The translations under genes and the position numbers were made by a program. Shown one piece after another: positions 13,350-15,806 of a DNA stretch of 15,806 nt. The stretch's first letter is position 1; every line of letters begins with the position of its first letter. The stretch comes from JACMNW01 sp031402355 (lineage in GTDB: Bacteria; Pseudomonadota; Alphaproteobacteria; Rhodobacterales; Rhodobacteraceae): positions 1 through 15,806 of the forward strand of contig JANNSG010000054.1 of the NCBI GenBank assembly GCA_031402355.1. Reading direction: 5' to 3'. The notes under the pieces are model-generated. The model searched no databases. It saw nothing but the letters and a program-made list of their open reading frames with translations, and had not been told where the DNA came from.

Positions 13350-15806
13350 CTATCCCCCAATCACGGCTTCGGCGGCAGCAATTGCATCGTCTGCGCCTGC
13401 GATATCAACACCCCCCGCCTGCGCCATATCGGGGCGGCCACCGCCGCCCTTGCCGCCCAGAGCCTCGGCCGCCGCGCGGGCAAGATCGACGGCAGAAAAC
13501 CTGGCTGTGAGATCTTTGGTGACGCCAGCCGCAACGGCAGGCTTTCCCCCGGTGTCGGCGATAAGCAGCACAGCCCCCGACCCAAGGCGCGCCTTCATGT
13601 CATCTATCAAACCCGGAAGATCCTTGCCCGAAACACCGGACACAACTTGAGCTATGAACCGTATACCGTTGATTTCTTTAACGTCCGGGCCGGAATTGGT
13701 GACCCCGCCCATGGCCAATTCGCGGCGCAATTGCGCAACTTCGTTGGTTAACTGACGCCGTTCATCCAACAATGCCTTGGCCCGGTCCGCCAGTTCGGCC
13801 GGCACCGTCTTCAGCACAGCAGCGACGTCGGCCATTTGTTTTGTCTGGGCGTTGATATGGGCCAGCGCACCAGTCCCGGTCAGCGCCTCGATCCGCCGTA
13901 CGCCAGACGAAGACGCGGAATCGCCGAGCAGAACAAACAGGCCGATCTCACCAAGTCGCGCCACATGCGTGCCGCCGCACAGTTCCAGGCTATAGGTCTG
14001 ACCGTCGGTGCCCTTGCCGGACCCTGGCTGCAGACCCATCGACACGACACGCACCTCATCCCCGTATTTTTCGCCAAACAAGGCCTGTGCGCCTAGGGCG
14101 CGGGCATCATCGGGTGTCATGATCCGGGTTTCAACGGCGCTGTTTTGACGGATAAGGGCATTCACTTCAGCTTCAATCCGCGCCATTTCTTCAGGCGTTA
14201 ACCCCTTTGAGTTGCTGAAATCAAAGCGCAACCTGTCTGGCGCGTTCAAGGAGCCGCGTTGCGCGACATGATCGCCAAGCGTGCGGCGCAGGGCTTCGTT
14301 CAAGAGATGGGTGGCCGAATGATTGGCTTCAACTGCGTTGCGGCGTACGCTGTCAACGACCAGTATCGCCCCCTGTCCGGCCGAAATTTCACCCGCAGAC
14401 ACATCGGCACTATGCACGATCAAGCCCTGGCTTTTGCGGGTGTCGGTAATGCGCACCGTGCCCGTAGCGGTTGTCAGCACACCGGTATCTCCGACCTGGC
14501 CACCGCTTTCCGCATAGAACGGTGTCTGGTTCAACACAATCTGCACGGATTGGCCAAGGCTGGCTTTCTCACAGGGCTTGCCAACCGACACCAGGGCCAA
14601 GATCTGGCCTTCGGCGCGGCGCGTGTCGTAGCCTAGGAATTCGCTTGCGCCGTTTTTCTCTGCCAGATCAAACCAGATCGCGGCATCCGACGTCTCGCCA
14701 GACCCGGTCCAGCTGGCGCGTGCCTTGGCCTTTTGTTCGGCCATCGCAGCATCGAAACCCGCCGTATCGACCATACGACCTTTTTCACGCAGCGCGTCTT
14801 GCGTCAAATCCAGTGGAAATCCGTAGGTGTCATAAAGCTTGAAAGCAGCGGCACCCGGCAGCGCCGCACCCTCTGCCAGACGGGCCAATTCGTCGTCAAG
14901 CAGATGAAGCCCGCGATCGAGGGTCTGGCGAAACCGGGTTTCTTCCAGCCGCAGCGTCTCTTCGATCATCGGTTGAGCTCGGCCCAGATCGGGATACGCG
15001 GCCCCCATCTGGCCAACCAAAGCCGCTACAAGACGGTGCATGACCGGGTCTTTCGCCCCAAGCTGATGCGCATGACGCATGGCGCGGCGCATGATCCGGC
15101 GCAGGACATAGCCACGCCCTTCGTTACTGGGCATGACCCCGTCGGCAATCAGGAACGAGACCGCGCGCAGATGGTCGGCAATCACCCGGTGGTGCGTCTT
15201 GCCTGGCCCGTCAGGGTCGCTGTTGGTCGCATGGGCCGATGCCTCGATCAGCGCGCGCATCAGATCGGTGTCGTAATTGTCGTGCTTGCCCTGCAGCAGG
15301 GCGCCGATCCGTTCCAACCCCATGCCCGTATCGATCGACTGCATGTCCAGCGGCCGCATTGACCCATCGGCAAACTGTTCGTTCTGCATGAAGACGTTGT
15401 TCCAGATCTCGATGAACCGGTCGCCATCCTCATTGGCCGACCCCGGCGGGCCGCCCGGGATATGGTCACCATGATCATAGAAAATCTCGGTGCAGGGGCC
15501 GCAGGGGCCGGTCGGGCCCATCCGCCAGAAATTATCATCTGTGGGAATGCGAATGATCCGCGCGTCAGGCAATCCGGCAACCTTTTTCCAGATCTCCGCC
15601 GCCTCGTCATCCGTGTGATAGACCGTGACGCATAACTTGTCTTTGTCCAGCGCGAAATCGCGGGTCAGCAATTCCCAGGCAAAAGCAATCGCCTGATCCT
15701 TGAAATAGTCCCCGAACGAGAAATTCCCCAGCATCTCGAAAAACGTATGATGCCGCGCGGTATAACCCACGTTGTCGAGGTCATTGTGCTTGCCGCCCGC
15801 GCGCAC
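13350..15806 (-). CDS. alaS: Alanyl-tRNA synthetase (5' end outside window)
   Basis: AlaRS charges tRNA-Ala and clears Ser and Gly mischarged onto it. The 818 visible residues begin at RAGGKHNDLDNVGYTARHH, a segment normally about 60-70 residues into the roughly 880-residue enzyme, so the N-terminus is cut by the window edge and the first GTG codon is an internal valine. In order there follow HHTFFEMLGNFSFGDYF (class II motif region), GPTGPCGPCTEIFYDHG, the NVFMQNEQ block, and the tRNA-recognition domain. The editing domain has HSATH (near 14305-14325) and CGGTH (near 13967-13981), which bind zinc. The C-terminal C-Ala domain ends in the glycine-rich LGGKGGGGRPDMAQAGG. All key motifs seen are intact. 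Confidence 0.97.
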   Translation of the reverse strand: MRAGGKHNDLDNVGYTARHHTFFEMLGNFSFGDYFKDQAIAFAWELLTRDFALDKDKLCVTVYHTDDEAAEIWKKVAGLPDARIIRIPTDDNFWRMGPTGPCGPCTEIFYDHGDHIPGGPPGSANEDGDRFIEIWNNVFMQNEQFADGSMRPLDMQSIDTGMGLERIGALLQGKHDNYDTDLMRALIEASAHATNSDPDGPGKTHHRVIADHLRAVSFLIADGVMPSNEGRGYVLRRIMRRAMRHAHQLGAKDPVMHRLVAALVGQMGAAYPDLGRAQPMIEETLRLEETRFRQTLDRGLHLLDDELARLAEGAALPGAAAFKLYDTYGFPLDLTQDALREKGRMVDTAGFDAAMAEQKAKARASWTGSGETSDAAIWFDLAEKNGASEFLGYDTRRAEGQILALVSVGKPCEKASLGQSVQIVLNQTPFYAESGGQVGDTGVLTTATGTVRITDTRKSQGLIVHSADVSAGEISAGQGAILVVDSVRRNAVEANHSATHLLNEALRRTLGDHVAQRGSLNAPDRLRFDFSNSKGLTPEEMARIEAEVNALIRQNSAVETRIMTPDDARALGAQALFGEKYGDEVRVVSMGLQPGSGKGTDGQTYSLELCGGTHVARLGEIGLFVLLGDSASSSGVRRIEALTGTGALAHINAQTKQMADVAAVLKTVPAELADRAKALLDERRQLTNEVAQLRRELAMGGVTNSGPDVKEINGIRFIAQVVSGVSGKDLPGLIDDMKARLGSGAVLLIADTGGKPAVAAGVTKDLTARFSAVDLARAAAEALGGKGGGGRPDMAQAGGVDIAGADDAIAAAEAVIGG

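Noticed and set aside
1..15806. CRISPR arrays, complete insertion sequences, prophage genes
   Set aside because: No regularly spaced repeats, no transposase or integrase motifs, and no phage structural genes were seen.

Overview
The window looks like a chromosomal segment of an alphaproteobacterium, most likely in the Rhodobacteraceae (Roseobacter/Rhodobacter group). The reasons are the protein sequences themselves (SufS, EF-Ts, RpsB, TypA and AlaRS all have the expected alphaproteobacterial look), the moderately high GC of most genes, the alphaproteobacterial-style promoter before rpsB, and the YIP1-sufS pairing. These are family-level judgements made by eye, without a database search.

Layout. 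(1) 1-1858, plus strand: the 3' part of a YIP1 membrane-protein gene and sufS, the end of what is probably a suf Fe-S assembly operon, then tRNA-Arg(CCG) with its own candidate promoter and terminator. (2) 1859-3255: a poorly annotated stretch with inverted repeats, an overlooked 53-codon minus-strand gene with an upstream dyad, a ~450 bp tract with no convincing gene, and a small predicted exported protein. (3) 3431-5135, plus strand: rpe (ribulose-phosphate epimerase) and an orphan LuxR-type regulator. (4) 5136-7322, minus strand: the rpsB-tsf operon with a good promoter, a structured leader, an intergenic hairpin and a textbook terminator. A hairpin-rich intergenic region lies between luxR and tsf. 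(5) About 7340-9900: a low-GC island (roughly 40% in the lines I counted) holding one 696-residue gene. (6) 9950-10894, minus strand: a homocysteine S-methyltransferase. (7) 11176-12993, plus strand: typA/bipA with a bidirectional terminator. (8) 13059-15806, minus strand: alaS (its 5' end lies outside the window) followed three bases later by a DUF1330 gene.

Most of the window is conserved housekeeping (Fe-S assembly, pentose phosphate pathway, translation). The exceptional item is the low-GC gene at 7607-9697. Its N-terminal half is a P-loop ATPase (Walker A at residues 51-58, Walker B at 191-199, an RPRD motif at 339-342). Its C-terminus (about 512-650) reads as a class III nucleotide-cyclase-like domain. 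Both metal-binding aspartates are kept, but the residues that normally choose the base and stabilise the transition state are changed. A run of ten G lies inside that domain in the coding strand, and a one-base slip in either direction truncates the protein before the RTAAR segment, so the gene is a candidate phase-variable signalling or defence protein. No effector gene and no recombinase lies beside it in this window, so a defence role is inference only.
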